Origin: Taxillus chinensis | Lineage: Eukaryota > Streptophyta > Magnoliopsida > Santalales > Loranthaceae | Direction of reading: 5' to 3' | DNA length: 64,000 nt | Assembly (NCBI GenBank): GCA_023512835.1 | Contig: CM042091.1 | Coordinates: 48,995,284 to 49,059,283, forward strand | Shown here: in pieces, positions 21,718 to 34,731 of the stretch | Layout: each line of letters starts with the position of its first letter | How positions within the stretch are numbered: position 1 is the stretch's first letter | Notes under the pieces: model-generated | What the model saw: only the letters and a program-made list of their open reading frames with translations | What the model was told of the DNA's origin: nothing | The model's database searches: none | Program-made: the position numbers and the translations under genes

Positions 21718-24700
21718 ATGGAACAATCAAAACTTTGAGACGGTGCCAAAATGACAAACGGTGGATCTGTTGTCATTAGTGGTGGCAACCACGAAGGCCG
21801 CGACAAGGAACACCATGCTAAGGAACGAAGGAGAGATAAGTCCGTTTCGAGGGAAACATGTCCAGTTGGAGAGTCGGCTAGCCAAATTGGAGTTGGCGTT
21901 AGCCGAACGGATGGAGGTGGTCGAGGAGCACCGAAAGCATCGAAAAGCTGGACTCGAGGGTGAGGAAAGCTTTGGGAGGATGCAAAGGCTTCTCAACTCC
22001 GTCATGGATGACATGAACTCTCGGTTCGATGGCCTGAAGGACACTCTCACGTCCCAAATCCTAGCGATGCAGAGGAAATCAAAGAGATCAAGGCGGATTG
22101 GTCTCTTTGCAAGATGGCGATCACCCAAGGTGGCGTTGGCGGCCATTCCAGCTCCAAAATCGACGTACCGAAGCCTAAGACCTATGATGGGTCAAGGAAT
22201 GCGAAGGAGTTAGACAACTTCCTCTGGACCATGGAGCAAGACTTCGATGCCTTAAACATTGTTGACGAGGCAAAGAAGGTGAAGACCGCTCCGCTATACT
22301 TACTCGATTCGGCCATGGTGTGGTAGAGGCAACGATATGTCGACAAGGAGTGTGGCTTATGCGTCATCAACAACTGGGCGGATTTCAAGCGGGAGATCAA
22401 GGCCTAATTCTATCCCCAAAATGCGGAGGACGAGTCTCGGGCGAAACCCTGGCGCCTTACCCACAAAGGCATGGTGTGGGAGTACGTCCGTGAATTTTCC
22501 GAGCTGATATTGGAGATCCCGGACATGTCCGCGAAGGATTCATTATTTTTCTTCATGGACGGATTGCCTACGGATTTCATCCCGGACTCAAACGCCTTGC
22601 GAAGGCCCTCACAAGGTGTTTGAGTACCCGAAGCACTCCAAGCTCTCGGCGATAATCAATGAAGACGAAGGAAGGGATACGAGGGATCCAAGACTTGGTT
22701 CCTTGCAACTCCTCGATGCAATCAAGGCAAAGGTGGAGGTGCCACCATCCGGACGACGAAGGGGCGCATGTACGTGCTCGTTAAGGCCAACAACCTTGAA
22801 ACTAAGGCCTTGGTGGACACGGGTGCGACCAACAACTTCATCAAGGTCGAAGAAGCTCGTAGAGCTGGGGATAGTATACAAGGAAGAGAAGGGCTGGCTG
22901 AAGGCGGTGAACTCCAGTGCCAGTCAATCGATGGCGTGGCTCGAAGCGTCGAGCTAAGTATTGGCGAGTGGAGAGGCAAGGTGAATCTCTCCGTGGTGTC
23001 GATGGATGACTATCCCATGGTCTTTGGGGATGGAGTTCGTTGACCAGGTGCGGGCAATTCCAATTCCTAGCACCAACACAATGTGCATCATGGACAAGGG
23101 AAAACGTGCATGGTGAACGTAATGCGGGAGGAAGAGCTCAAGGCGAGGTCTCTTTCGGCACTCCAACCGTCTAAAGGAGTTAGGCGACAGAGCCAACCTT
23201 TATTGCTATGATGATGGAAGAATGCCCAAGTGTTGGGGAGGAGCCCCCAATCGAAGTGAAGACAGGTCCTTGAAGAGTTTGGGGACGTTATGCCACCCGA
23301 ACTCCCCAAACAACTTCCGCCGGGCGAGAGGTGGACCACAAGATCGAACTAGAGGCCGGTGCAAGGCTCTACTGCTGCGGTGCCCTATCGGATGGAACCA
23401 CCAGGAGTTGGAGGAACTTCGAAAACAATCGAAGGACTTGTTGGATGCCGGATTCATTCGGCCATCCAAAGCACCATTTGGAGCACCGGTGTTGTTCCAA
23501 AAGAAGTACGATGGGTCGATGCGGCTATGCATTGACTATAGGGCACTAAATAAAATTACAGTGAAGAACAACTACCCATCCCACTCATATCCGACCTATT
23601 TGATCAACTTGGTGCTTGCGAGATGGTTCTCAAAGCTAGGCTTGCGGTCGGGATATTGGCAAGTGCAGATAAGCCGAAGGTGATGAGGCAAAGACGGCGT
23701 GCGTCACAAGATATGGCTCTTAGGAGTTCTTGGTGATGCCCTTTGGCCTCACAAACGCCCTTGCCACATTTGTATGTTGATGAACCGGATCTTCCAACCA
23801 TACTTGGATAGATTCGTCGTGGTGTACCTTGATGACATTGTCGTTTCAAACAAGACCTTGGAGGAGCACAAGGCACACCTACAACGGGTTTTCCAAATCT
23901 TAAGGGAGAACCAACTTTTTGTTAAGAAGGAGAAATGTGACTTCGCAAAGAAGGAGGTGCCCTTCTTGGGTCACATCATTGGCAGCGGCAAACTAAAGAT
24001 GGATAACAAGAAAGTGTTAGCCATCAAGGAATGGGAGACGCCCAAGAAAGTCCCTGAGATGCGTTCCTTCTTTGGCTTGGTTAACTATTATAAAAGATTC
24101 ATCCGCGGCTATTCCCACATCGCCGCACCCTTGACGGAACCGTTGAAGAAGAACAAGACTTGGGTGTGGGATGATGCTTGCCGAGAGGCATTTGAGAAGT
24201 TGAAGCAAGCCGTGACAAACGGACCGGTGATGGCACGCGCCGGACCATACGAAGCCTTATGAAGTTCACACGGATGCTTCAGACTTTGCCATCGTAGAGT
24301 TTTAATGCAGGAGGGGCATCCTATAACATATGAAAGCCGGAAACTTAATGGCACCGAACGGAGGTACGCGGTGCATGAAAAGGAGATGACGGCAGTTATG
24401 CATTGCCTTCGGGTGTGGAGGCATTACTTGCTAGGGTCCAAGTTCGTGGTGAAGACGGATAACATTGCTACGAGTTATTTCCTGACTCAAAGGAACTTAA
24501 CTCCGAAGCAAGCGCGGTGGCAAGGATTGCTAGCAGAATTTGACTTTGTGCTCAAGTACAAACCGGGCACAAATAATGTGGTGGCCGATGCACTAAGTCG
24601 GAAGGCAGACTCACGGCCATTAGCCAACCACAATTCCCCCTGGTGGACAAACAGAAGGAAGGAATGGAGCATGATCCATTAGCCAAGTCCTTGGTGGAAT

Positions 24701-26165
24701 GCGTCAAGGGCTGGAAAGACGAGGCGATTTTGGCTAAGGGATAACTTGCTCCATACTCAAGGGGAACGAGTATATGTTCCCAAATGGGGAAGTTTGAGGA
24801 GAGACATCCTCAAAGAATGTCACGACTCGCGGTGGGCTGGCCATCCCGGAGTCGATCGTACGTTGGCGTTGGTGGAAAGGAGCTACTATTGGCCTCAACT
24901 TTACGAGGACGTCCAAGTGTACGTGCGGACTTGTCTTGTGTGCCAACATGACAAGAAAGAGAATCGGCAATCGGCGGGACTGTTAGAACCTTTGCCTACC
25001 CCGAAAAGACCTTGGGAAAGTGTTTCGATGGACTTCATTGTTTGTCTCCCAAGATCCGAAGGATGCGGTACGATCATTGTGGTGGTCGACCGATTCTTTA
25101 AGTATGGAGCTTTCATTCCGGCTTCGAAGGATCGCACGGCAGACGACACGGCCCAACTATTCTTCAAGTATGTGGTGAAATCTGGGGCATTCCAAAGACA
25201 ATTGTAAGCGATTGGGACTCACGATTCACTGGCGGTTTTGGACCGAGTTGTTCCGGATAATGGGTTCGGACTTAAACTTTTCAACAAGTTTCCACCCACA
25301 AACAGATGGCCAAACGAACGTGTCAATGGCTTACTGGAGCTATATCGTGGCATTCCGTGAGTACCAACCAAAGAGATTGGGCCAAGCCGCTGGACATAGC
25401 TCAATTCTCATATAACTTGCAAAAGAGCGAGTCCACGAACGAGAGCCCGTTCGAACTCGCAATTGGGCAACAACCATTGACGCCCACTTCCATTACTCAG
25501 GGGTATCCTGGAAAGAGCTCCATAGCATTCAAGTTTGCGAAAGGATGGCATGAACAAACGGATCTTGGCCAGGGCATACTTACACAAAGCGGCGAAGAAG
25601 ATGAAAAAGTGGGCGGATCAACAAAGGAGGCCCTTAGAATTTCAAGAAGGAGACATGGTGATGTTCAAACTCCTTCCACGCCAAACCAAAGCACTCATAC
25701 AACTGCATAAGGGTTTGGTGCGCCGATATGAGGGCCTTTCAAAGTACTTAACAGAGTTGGGAAGGTCTCATACAAATTGGACCTCCCAACTAGCTTACAA
25801 AGGCATCCGGTGTTCCACATTAGTTTGCTCAAGCTTTACCATGAAGACTTTGAAAATACGAGCGGACGGCGGGGCTGTGCGGACACCAATAGCATCAACA
25901 AGCAAGACCTACGATAAAGAGATAGAGAAAATCCATTCTCTATGAGTCGTGCCAAGAAGAGGCGTAGATCCAAGACGGGTGGAGTACTACGTCCAATGGA
26001 AGAACAGGCCGGTTGAAGAGGCAAGATAGGAGAAGGAAAAGGATCTGGGGCAATTCTCCAAGGAGATTGAAGCAAACCGAGAAGAGACCGAATGCTATAT
26101 CCAGCGGTTTGATGGGTTCGAGGAAGCCGAAGACGCAACGAGGACGCTGCGAAATCGGGTGGGGG
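21718..26165 (+). pseudogene. C2 gag-pol pseudogene
   Basis: The ATG at 21718 meets an in-frame stop after six codons. Gag segments follow in shifting frames to about 22560, where sequence corresponding to roughly 30495-30770 of C3 (gag C-terminus and the first part of the zinc knuckle) is missing. Protease with intact LVDTGATNNF is near 22815, reverse transcriptase at about 23400-24240 with YLDD near 23826, RNase H at 24305-24600, the HHCC zinc region near 24810-24960, integrase core at 24990-25400 with FHPQTDGQ, and chromodomain remains near 25900-26100. More than ten frame changes or stops. Non-functional as read. Confidence 0.9.
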
Positions 26166-26169
26166 AGAA

Positions 26170-26424
26170 TGTCACGGACCGAGGCTTATCCTAGCATACT
26201 TAGGCCATTTTGGGGTATTTCCCCCTTGTAAAGTGTTGTACTTAGCTTATAGGGTAAGTTGTAGACATTTTAGATTTCGATCATATATGATGTCTCCTGG
26301 TGACATAGCCAGGAAAAGTGTTAACATCTATATGTAGGGGAGTAATGTTGTAAAGCTTTCAAGCATTCAATACAATCGTTTGTTGCCTTCGTTTAATCGA
26401 TCTTCCGCTAAGTGCTTCCGTACA
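26170..26424 (+). repeat. Truncated 3' LTR of C2
   Basis: Starts TGTCACGGACCGAGG directly after the purine tract and follows the family LTR up to 'cttccgtacatctatatgc'. The remaining approximately 130 bp are absent, replaced by TRIM sequence beginning GAGTACGAAGGAGCG. Confidence 0.85.
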
Positions 26425-26563
26425 TCTATATGCAGGGAGTACGAAGGAGCGCGTGGAACGATCTTGAAAGCCTCTATCCTTTAGACATTGAGCGAGTAGG
26501 AGAGCATCTTGGTAAAGGTGTTGCAACCTGCGGGGAAGCGATGTCCAAGTGTTGACATTGGGC
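26425..26563 (+). mobile_element. TRIM interior fragment left of B2
   Basis: Closely matches 43710-43845 (the TRIM interior), including 'gagtacgaaggagcgcgt' and 'aagcgatgtccaagt', and stops at 'gacattgggc' where B2 begins. The matching continuation is found on the other side of B2 from 42678 ('cgtgggagggc...'). Confidence 0.85.
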
Positions 26564-28366
26564 TGTAAGACCCGTAAAATTTTCTAACTATTTAAGTTCT
26601 TCCTTAAATAGTAATAATAATAATATAATAATAAAGTCATTACTAACAATAGTTAGAAAGAATATTTTAGATATTATCACGATAAAAATAAGTACTCAAT
26701 ATAGTTATTTAAATAGCATGTGACTAGTAAGTAGCCGTTAGAATAGTAACTAGCCGTTAGAATAATAACAAGCCATTGGAATAAGTAACTAACCGTTATG
26801 AATAGTATCCATATGAATTGTTATAAATAGGTATGAGTATGAGATTTTATTTATAAGAGAGTATAGAAGTAAGAAGAAGAATAATAAGAGGTTATGGCAT
26901 CAAGCTCTCAAGTACGCCATCCAGAGAATAGTGTACGAGATGAAGATCGGCGAGCAATACAACTTGAAGTTACAAAGCTAGGCTTGCGTTGTAGATGAGC
27001 TAAATGCTTGTGTCCAATGGCTGCAATATAATGCGATGAGACACAAGGAGAAGTTTGAGGTTATTCGTGCGATAACCATGACAATGTTAGCTGAAGGGTT
27101 GTGCAGCTCTACTGCCGAAGCACAACACGTCCTATGCACATACGCTAATACAATTTAAGAAATTTTACGAAGACCATAAAATATGATATTAATGTTTATG
27201 TTTAGGTTTATAATATTTTATGCTATAATGTTATCTTACTTTATTATTTATTGATTACGCAATTATATTATTTTATCCGCGTTAATATTAAATACGTTAT
27301 AAAAATAAAATAATTTCTTATACGTCATAAAAAGTTTAGATGCTATATATTATGTCATTTAGTTTCTTAAACCAAATTACTATGGGTAAGTAAGTATTAC
27401 AAGCCTTAACTTTCCCAAAAGTATAAAACATAAATAAGGCCCAAAAATTTGAATGAGGCAGATTCTGGAGGTCCCATTCAAAAATTCATAACTTGGATTG
27501 TACAGATCCAATTGACATGAAACCAAATCCCATTTGTTCATTTATGACTTAGCTAAAACGTGTAGAAATTTCAGAATTTAATATGAAGCCAATAAATTCC
27601 AGAAGTTAAAATACTACACATAGGTTCAGTGTGAACGGGTAAACATTTTAGTATGACTTTAAAATTCAATAAATTTTGTTATACATATGTAAAAAATTAT
27701 AAAATTGATACCCATTTGTAGATATTTGAGTTAGTAATGCAATACAATTGGCCGTTTGTCAAAAACTACAAAATTAAAAACGTTATAATTGAATTAGTAG
27801 GGAGTACACCAATGTGGACTTTTGATGCCAAAGGAACCTTCTAGGTTTAAAAGTCTTAAAACATTTTTAAATGGTAGGAGGAGATAGCCACGTTTTTAAT
27901 AAGAGATAATATGAGGAAAATAAAGTATTATATATATTTTAAATAATTTAATTTAATGCCAAAGTCAAATTCGTACACTATTTTTCACACTATTACACCT
28001 ACCACCTTACCTATAAATAGCATGCCTCACTTCCCTTCTCAAGCACTCTTTCCATTCAAATAAGCCACAAAACTCTCCTCCAAATACTTCCCAAAAAGTT
28101 CTATTAACACCCCAATAGCCCTCCAAGCCTTCTCTTCTCTCAATCTTCCTCTCACTTGTTGGAAGTTCCAAGAGGTAAATATTTCAAGCATATATTAATC
28201 ATGTTCTTCCTCCTCATACATATATATATTATGGATGGCCTTGCCCCTCAATATATATATGTATATTTATTAAATAATACGTATATGTATATATATAAAT
28301 TATTATTATTCCATGGAAGGCTAAGCCTCCTCATACATATATATATTATGGATGGCTTTGCCCCAC

Positions 28367-28369
<3 letters not shown>

Positions 28370-28438
<69 letters not shown>
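28370..28438. repeat. (TA)n microsatellite in the B2 5' LTR
   Basis: A pure AT/TA run of about 69 bp. The 3' LTR has only about a dozen TA bases at the same place (near 41583-41594), so it expanded after insertion or is an assembly-length artefact. The long Ile-Tyr open frames here are artefacts of the repeat. Confidence 0.97.
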
Positions 28439-28441
<3 letters not shown>

Positions 28442-29726
28442 ACGTATATGTGTATATATAGATTATTATTATTCCATGGAAGGCTAAGTCTCATCATACA
28501 TATATATATTATGGATGGTTTTGCCCCTCAATATATATATGTATATTATATACGTATATTATATATGTATATGTATACGTATAGATTATTATTATTATCA
28601 TGAGAAGTTTTTCCACCATAATATACCTATATATGTCTCTCAATATATTATTTATGAATATACTATTATTATTCAAACTAAAATATTAACTTTTAAATTT
28701 TGTTTCAAGGTTTATAAACGCGGAAGACAAAAAGATAGTAAGGATCCCCTCTTCCTTTCCTTACCACGATCTCCGACGTGGAAATTCATTTTCTATTTCT
28801 TCTCTATATTTATATCTCAAGATTTTTTTCCTCATAATATTATTTTAAGAAGAATTAACTTTCTTTGGCACTTCTTGGAAACTTGGTAATCTAATTTATT
28901 GAATGGTGAATACCCTTTTTACTTATCGGGGCTATTATTGCAAGACCTTCCTTTACGTTGAAATTTACCATTGATGTGATTGTTCGAAAATTTGTAAAGA
29001 TATGTTTTATGTTTGGCAATATGTTTATGGGTGGTTCCAAGAAAGACCTCCAACGCATTAGGTAAAGAACATCACCGGAGAGTGTCAATCCAGTTGATAA
29101 CAAGTTATGCAAGATATCTAGGTGGTGAACCTAGATGAGTAGATATTCTTATTTTTCCATGAGTTGATTATTCTCCATATATTATCCCTTACTTTTAACC
29201 TTCTTGGGCTATTTGAGCTCATTTCCTTTCATGTTTTGTTTCCAACCCCAGGGAACTAGGAGAAAGCAAGGATGCTAAGATAATGGTGTCCAGAGTGCTT
29301 GGAATAAAATCATAAGAAGATTATGCATGTAGTATTTATGTCATGTAAAACTATAATGGGTTATCAACACCTAGTCTCTAAACGCTAAACCTTAGAGATC
29401 TTGTGTCACGGACCTGAGGCTTATCCTAGCACACTTAGGCTATTTTGGGGTATTTCCCCCTTGTAAAGTGTTGTACTTAGCTTATAGAGTAAGTTGTAGA
29501 GATTTTAGATTTCGATCATATATGATGTCTCCTGGCGACATAGCTGGAAAAGTGTTAACATCTATATGTAGGGGAGTGATGTTGTAAAGCTTTCAAGCAA
29601 TCAATAAAATCGTTTATTGCCTTCGTTTAAATCGTTCTTCCGCTAAGCGCTTCCCTACACAATTGCTTTACAACGGATCGATGGGTTCCGATCCAAATGC
29701 GACGAGTTAGGGTGACCTAGCGTTCA

Positions 29727-32700
29727 CGAAGGAGCACCACGCTAAAGAACGGAGGAGAGACAAGTCCGTTTCGAGGGAAACATGTCCGCTGGAGAGTCGG
29801 TTAACCAAATTGGAGTTGGCGTTAGCCGAACAGATGGAGGTGGTCAAGGAGCACACCGAAAGCATCGAAAAGCTGGACTCGAGAGGGTGAGGAAAGCTTT
29901 GGGAGGATGCAAGGGCTTCTCAACTCCGTTATGGATGACATAAACTCTCGATTCGAGGGCTTGAAGGGTACTCTCATGTCCCAAATCTTGGCGATGCAAG
30001 AGGAAATCAAAGAGATCAAGGCGGATTGGTCTTTATGCAAGATGGCGGTCACCCAAGGTCGCATTGGCGGCCATTCCAGCTCCAAAATCGACGTGCCAAA
30101 GCCTAAGACCTATGTTGGGTCAAGGAATGCGAGGGAGTTAGACAACTTCCTCCTGGACCATAGAACGATACTTCGATGCCTTGAACATCATCGACGAGGC
30201 AAAGAAGGTGAAGACCGCTCCGCTATACTTAGTCGATTCGGCTATGGTGTGGTGGAGGCGACGATATGCCGACAAGGAGTGCGGCCTATGTATCATTGAC
30301 AACTGGGCGGATTTCAAGCGGGAGATCAAGGCTCAGTTCTATCCCCGAATGCGAAGACGAGTCCCGGGCGAAACTTCGGCGCCTTACGCACAAAGGCACG
30401 GTGCGGGAGTACATCCGCGAGTTTTCAGAGCTCATCTTGGAGATCCCGGACATGTCCGCGAAGGATTCATTATTTTCCTTCATGGACGGATTGCAACAAT
30501 GGGCGAAGCTGGAGCTGCAGCGGAGGAATGTACAGGACCTGGCGTCGGCCATGGCGGTGGCCGAATCACTCATCGAATATAAGAAGCCGGAGAAGGCCAC
30601 CAGCTCTTCATCGACTTCCAAGGCGAACAGGTTCCACAAGGAGAAGCGTGGGGGAGAGAACCGAAGTGAAGGAAAAGGGAGACCCTTCCAACCATCTAAG
30701 GACTTTCGCCCAAAACATTTCGCGAATGGTTCCAAGGATGAGGAGAAACCAAAGATCTCCTGTTTCCTTTGCGAAGGCCCTCACAAGGCGTTTGAGTGCC
30801 CGAAGCGCTCCAAGCTCTCGGCGATGATCAATGAAGACGAAGGAAGGGATGCGAGGGATCCACGACTTGGTTCCTTGCAGCTCCTCAATGCAATCAAGGC
30901 GAAGGTGGAGGTGCCACCATCCGGACGACAGAAGGGGCGCATGTACGTGCTCGCTAAGGCCAACAACCTTGAAACTAAGGCCTTGGTGGACACGGGTGCG
31001 ACCAACAACTTCATCAAGGTCGAAGAAGCTCGTAGAACGGGGATAGTATACAAGGAAGAGAAGGGCGGCTAAAGGCGGTGAACTCTAGTGCCAGTCCAAT
31101 CCATGGCATGGCTCGAAGCGTCGAGCTAAGTATTGGCGAGTGGAGAGGCAAGGTGAATCTCTCCATGGTGTCGATGGACGACTATCCCATGGTGCTGGGG
31201 ATGGAGTTCGTTGACCAGGTGCGGGCAATTCCAATTCCTAGCACCAATACAATGTGCATCATGGATGAGGGGAAAACGTGCATGGTGAACGTAATGCGGG
31301 AGGAAGAGCTTAAGGCAAGGTCTCTTTCGGCGCTCCAACTGTCTAAAGGAGTTAGGCGATAGGAGCCAACCTTCATTGCTATGATGAAGGAAGAATGCCC
31401 AAGTGTTAGGGAGGAGCCCCCAACCGAAGTGAAGACAGTCCTTGAAGAGTTTGGGGACGTTATGCCACCCGAACTCCCCAAACAACTTCCGCCGGGCGAG
31501 AGGTGGACCACAAGATCGAACTAGAGGCCGGTGCAAGGCCTCTGCTGCCGTGCCCTATCGGATGGAACCACCGGAGTTGGAGGAACTTCGGAAACAATCG
31601 AAGGACTTGTTGGATGCCGGATTCATTTGGCCATCCAAAGCGCCATTTGGAGCACCAGGTGTTGTTCCAAAAGAAGCACAATGGGTCGATGCGGCTATGC
31701 ATTGACTATAGGGCACCGAACAAGATAACGGTGAAGAACAGTACCCCATCCCACTTATATCCGACCTCTTTGATCAACTTGGTGTTGCGAGATGGTTCTC
31801 AAAGCTAGACTTGCGGTCGGATATTGGCAAGTGCGGATAGCCGAAGGTGATGAGGCAAAGACGGCGTGCGTCACAAGATACGGCTCTTATAAGTTCTTGG
31901 TGATGCCCTTTGGCCTCACAAATGCCCCTGCCACATTTTGTACGTTGATGAACCAGATCTTCTAACCATACTTGGAAAGATTTGTCATGGTGTACCTTGA
32001 TGACATTGTCGTCTACAAGCCAAAACCTTGGAGGAACACAAGGCACATCTACGACGGATTTTTCAAATCTTAAGGGAGAACCAACTCTTTGTGAAGAAGG
32101 AGAAATGTGACTTTGCGAAGAAGGAAGTGCCCTTCTTGGGTCACATTATCGGCGGCGGCAAGTTGAAGATGGATAACAAGAAAGTGTTAGCCATCAAGGA
32201 ATGGGAGACGCCCAAGAAAGTCCCTAAAATGTGTTCCTTCCTTGGCTTGGTTAACTACTATAGAAGATTCATCCGCGGCTATTCCCACATTCTTGCACCC
32301 TTGACGGAACTATAAAAGAATAACAAAACTTGGGTGTGGATGATGCTTCTTTGAGAGGCATTTGATAAGTTGAAGCAAGCCGTGACAAACGGGACCGGTG
32401 ATGGCCTGCCGGACCATACGAAGCCTTATGAAGTTCACACCTGGATGCTTCGGACTTTGCCATCGGTGGAGTTCTAATGCGGGAGGGGCATCCTATAGCA
32501 TATGAAAACCGGAAACTCAATGGCACCAAACGGAAGTATGCGGTGCACGAAAAGGAGATGACGGCGGTTATGCATTGCCTTCGGGTGTGGAGGCAAGACT
32601 TGCTAGGGTCCAAGTTCGTGGTGAAGACGGACAACATTGCTACGAGTTATTTTCTTACTCGAAGGAACTTAACTCCGAAGCAAGCACGGTGGCAAGGACT

Positions 32701-34344
32701 CTAGCAGAAATCGACTTTGTGCTCGAGTACAAATCGGGCACAAATAATGTGGTGGCCGATGCACTAAGTCGGAAGGCGGAACTTGCGGCCATTAGCCAAC
32801 CACAATTCCCTCCGGTGGACAAACCGAAGGAAGGAATGGAGCACGACCCATTAGCCAAGTCCTTGGTGGAATGCGTCAAAGGCGGGAAGACGCGGCGATT
32901 TTGGCTAAGGGATGACTTGCTCCATACTCGAGGGGAACGGGTGTACGTTCCTAAATGGGGAAGTTTGAGGAGAGACATCCTCAAAGAATGTCACGACTCG
33001 CGGTGGGCTGGCCATCCCGAGTCGATCGTACCTTGGCGTTGGTGGAAAGGAGCTACTACGGCCTCAACTTTACGAGGACGTCCAAGTGTACGTGAGGACT
33101 TGTCTTGTGTGCCAACAAGACAAGATAGAGAATCGGCAATCGGCAGGGACTGTTAGAACCTTTGCCTACTCCTGGAAAGACCTTGGGAAAGTGTTTCGAT
33201 GGACTTCATTGTTTGTCTCTCAAGATCCGAAGGATGCGGTACGATCATTGTGGTGGTCGACCGATTCTCTAAGTATGGAGTTTTCATTCCGGCTCCGAAG
33301 GATCGCACGGGAGACGACACGGCCCGACTATTCTTCAAGTACGTGGTAAGCATCTGGGGCATTCCAAAGACAATCGTGAGCGATCGGGACTCACGATTTA
33401 TCTGGGCGGTTTTGGACCGAGCTGTTCTGGATAATGGGTTCGAGACTTAAACTTTTCAACAAGTTTCCACCCACAAACAGACGGCCAAACAGAACGTGTC
33501 AATGGCTTGCCTGGAGGTGTATCGAGGCACTACGTGAGTGCCAATCAAAGAGATTGGGCCAAGTTGTTGGACATAGCCCAATTCTCATATAACTTGCGAA
33601 AGAGTGAGTCCACGAACGAGAGCCCGTTCGAACTGGCAACCAGGCAGCAACCATTGACGCCCACTCCCATCACTTGGGGGTACACTGGAAAGAGCCCCGC
33701 AGCGTTCAAGTTTGCAAAAGGATGACATGAACAGACGGATCTGGCCAGGGCATACTTGCACAAAGCGGCGAAGAAAATGAAGAAGTGGGCGGATCAACAA
33801 AGGAGGCCCTTGGAATTTCAGGAAGGAGACATGGTGATGCTCAAATTCCTTCCGCGCCAAACCAAAGCACTTAGACAGTTGCATAAGGGTTTGGTGCGCC
33901 ATTATGAGGGGCCTTTCAAAGTACTTAAGAGAGTTGGGAAGGTCTCATACAAACTGGACCTCCCGACTAGCTTACAAAGGCATTCGGTGTTCCACGTTAG
34001 TTTGCTCAAGCCTTACCACGAAGACTTGGAAGATACGAGCGGACAACGAACGGTGCGGACACTAACAGCATCAACAGGCAAGACCTACGACAAAGAGATA
34101 GAGAAAATCCATTCTCGTAGAGTCGTGCCAAGAAGAGGCGTAGATCCAAGCCGGGTGGAGTACTACGTCCAATGGAAGAACAAGCCGGTTGAAGAGGCAA
34201 GCTGGGAGAAGGAAGAGGATCTGGGGCAATTCTCCAAGGAGATTGAAGAGTACCGTGAAGGAGTCGAACGCTACATCAGGCAGTTTGACGAGCTTGAGGA
34301 AGCCGAAGACGCAACAAGGACGCTGCGAAATCGGGTGGGGGGAG
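29727..34344 (+). pseudogene. C3 gag-pol pseudogene
   Basis: The gag N-terminus is lost to deletion; in-frame gag resumes at 29907 and, after frame changes, at 30181 and 30266. The 30266-31072 frame carries the gag core, knuckle CFLCEGPHKAFEC (near 30770) and protease ALVDTGATNNFI (near 30985). Reverse transcriptase spans about 31560-32320 with YLDD near 31996, RNase H 32477-32790, the integrase zinc region 32950-33130, integrase core 33190-33500, and the C-terminal region with chromodomain 33756-34330 (VEYYVQWKNKPVEEASW). The last frame has no stop before the LTR and runs into it to 34460. At least eight frame breaks. Confidence 0.9.
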
Positions 34345-34346
34345 AA

Positions 34347-34731
34347 TGTCACGGACCGAGGCTTATCCTAGCACACTTAGGCTATTTTGGGGTATTTCCC
34401 CCTTGTAAAGTGTTGTACTTAGCTTATAGAGTAAGTTGTAGAGATTTTAGATTTCGATAATATATGATGTCTCCTAGCGACATAGCCAGAAAAGTGTTAA
34501 CATCTATATGTAGGGGAGTGATGTTGTAAAGCTTTCAAGCAATCAATACAATCGTTTGTTGCCTTCGTTTAAATCGTTCTTCCGCTAAGCACTTCCCTAC
34601 ACAATTGCTTTACAACGGATCGATGGGTTCCGATCCAAATGCGACGAGTTAGGCTGACCTAGCGTTCCTTCGTACGGGTGAGAACTAGGTGCCGCACGGG
34701 TTAAGCTGCTATAAAGGCTGACCCCGTGACA
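34347..34731 (+). repeat. 3' LTR of C3
   Basis: TGTCACGGACCGAGG...GACCCCGTGACA, preceded by a purine-rich tract (GGGTGGGGGGAGAA). Nearly identical to the surviving part of the 5' LTR at 29404-29726. Confidence 0.93.

Larger units (their letters stand above)
21303..26424 (+). mobile_element. Ty3/gypsy chromovirus C2, 3' LTR truncated
   Basis: 5' LTR 21303-21684 (TGTCACGGACC...GCGTGACA, 382 bp), primer-binding site TGGTATCAAAGCAC at 21687-21700, broken gag-pol, a purine-rich tract at 26156-26168 and the first roughly 255 bp of a 3' LTR from 26170. At about 26424 the LTR stops and joins the interior of a TRIM. Same family as C1 and C3. Short LTRs plus a C-terminal chromodomain place it among chromoviruses; Galadriel- or Reina-like is possible but unresolved. 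Confidence 0.9.
29404..34731 (+). mobile_element. Ty3/gypsy chromovirus C3 inside the B2 5' LTR
   Basis: 5' LTR from 29404 (TGTCACGGACC) breaks at about 29726, where the last roughly 60 bp of LTR, the primer-binding site and the start of gag are deleted relative to C2. Gag-pol runs to 34344. The 3' LTR is 34347-34731 (385 bp, ending CCCCGTGACA). CTTG is duplicated around it, and joining across gives 'gatcttgtgatgag', as in the uninterrupted 3' LTR at 42543. It is the youngest layer in this nest. Confidence 0.93.

Noticed and set aside
28156..28603. Long Ile-Tyr-rich open frames
   Set aside because: Translation of a TA microsatellite and AT-rich LTR repeats; no stop codons by composition only.
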